From NCBI GenBank assembly GCA_023145485.1, contig JAGLDT010000087.1, positions 1 to 5,906 of the forward strand: a stretch of 5,906 bases of DNA, read 5' to 3'. Within the stretch, counting starts at the first letter, position 1, and the number at the start of each line of letters is the position of its first letter. Made by a program: the position numbers and the translations under genes. The stretch comes from Cocleimonas sp. (GTDB lineage: Bacteria > Pseudomonadota > Gammaproteobacteria > Thiotrichales > Thiotrichaceae). Below are positions 5,854 to 5,906 of the stretch, in pieces. Under the pieces are notes generated by a model, which saw nothing but the letters and a program-made list of their open reading frames with translations, was not told the DNA's origin and ran no database searches.

Positions 5854-5906
5854 ATGCTTTCCATCTTGCGTCATAAAACTATTACTGTCCAAATAGATAC
5901 TGTCAC
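5854..5906 (+). CDS. possible start of an unidentified gene, cut by window end
   Basis: An ATG at 5854 opens a plus-strand frame that stays open for 17 codons to the window edge and begins MLSILRHKTITVQIDT. AGGAT (5842-5846) lies 7 bases upstream and makes a reasonable ribosome binding site. It would be divergent from nrdB. The fragment is too short to assign a family. A minus-strand frame ending in a TGA at 5851-5853 is the competing reading, but it does not resemble a NrdA C-terminus and has less support. Confidence 0.4.
   Translation, partial: MLSILRHKTITVQIDTV

Noticed and set aside
5851..5906. Minus-strand open stretch ending at TGA 5851-5853 as the nrdA C-terminus
   Set aside because: The 17 residues end in QDGKH, unlike the cysteine-containing NrdA tail (CxxC-type). 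The plus-strand reading with a ribosome binding site is better supported.

Overview
This window appears to come from a gammaproteobacterial chromosome of modest GC content (by eye, AT-rich). The evidence is the presence of recC, which is largely a gammaproteobacterial gene, together with a bacterial pteridine reductase and a gammaproteobacterial-style NrdB with a long N-terminal extension. A free-living or sulfur-oxidiser-type lineage such as Thiotrichales is only a guess. No phage, plasmid, CRISPR or transposase gene is visible. This looks like core DNA-metabolism territory rather than an accessory island.

Layout from left to right. Bases 1-39 may hold the last 12 codons of a plus-strand gene. 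Bases 40-318 are non-coding, AT-rich and unusually full of inverted and direct repeats. recC runs leftward from 3462 to 319. A 54-base divergent gap (3463-3516) separates it from a rightward FolM/PTR1-type pteridine reductase (3517-4260). That gene converges, across only 42 bases, on a leftward nrdB (5577-4303), the radical-carrying beta subunit of class I ribonucleotide reductase. Bases 5578-5853 are a non-coding, probably divergent promoter region. A plus-strand gene may start at 5854 and run off the window.

How the genes relate. NrdB, with a NrdA that is not in the window, makes deoxyribonucleotides. The pteridine reductase makes reduced pterins or folates used in one-carbon and thymidylate metabolism. 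RecC is the Chi-reading scaffold of RecBCD, which repairs double-strand breaks. All three serve DNA synthesis and repair, but their orientations show three separate transcription units, not one operon. recB, recD and nrdA are not adjacent within the visible sequence.

The points most worth a second look are: (i) a perfect DnaA box and a second consensus DnaA box, 3 bases apart in the same orientation, inside the low-complexity 5' part of nrdB; (ii) RecC residues at the E. coli Chi-recognition positions that are only partly conserved, suggesting a different Chi sequence; and (iii) the chain of hairpins and repeats downstream of recC. I saw no clear evidence of a wholly new multi-gene system.
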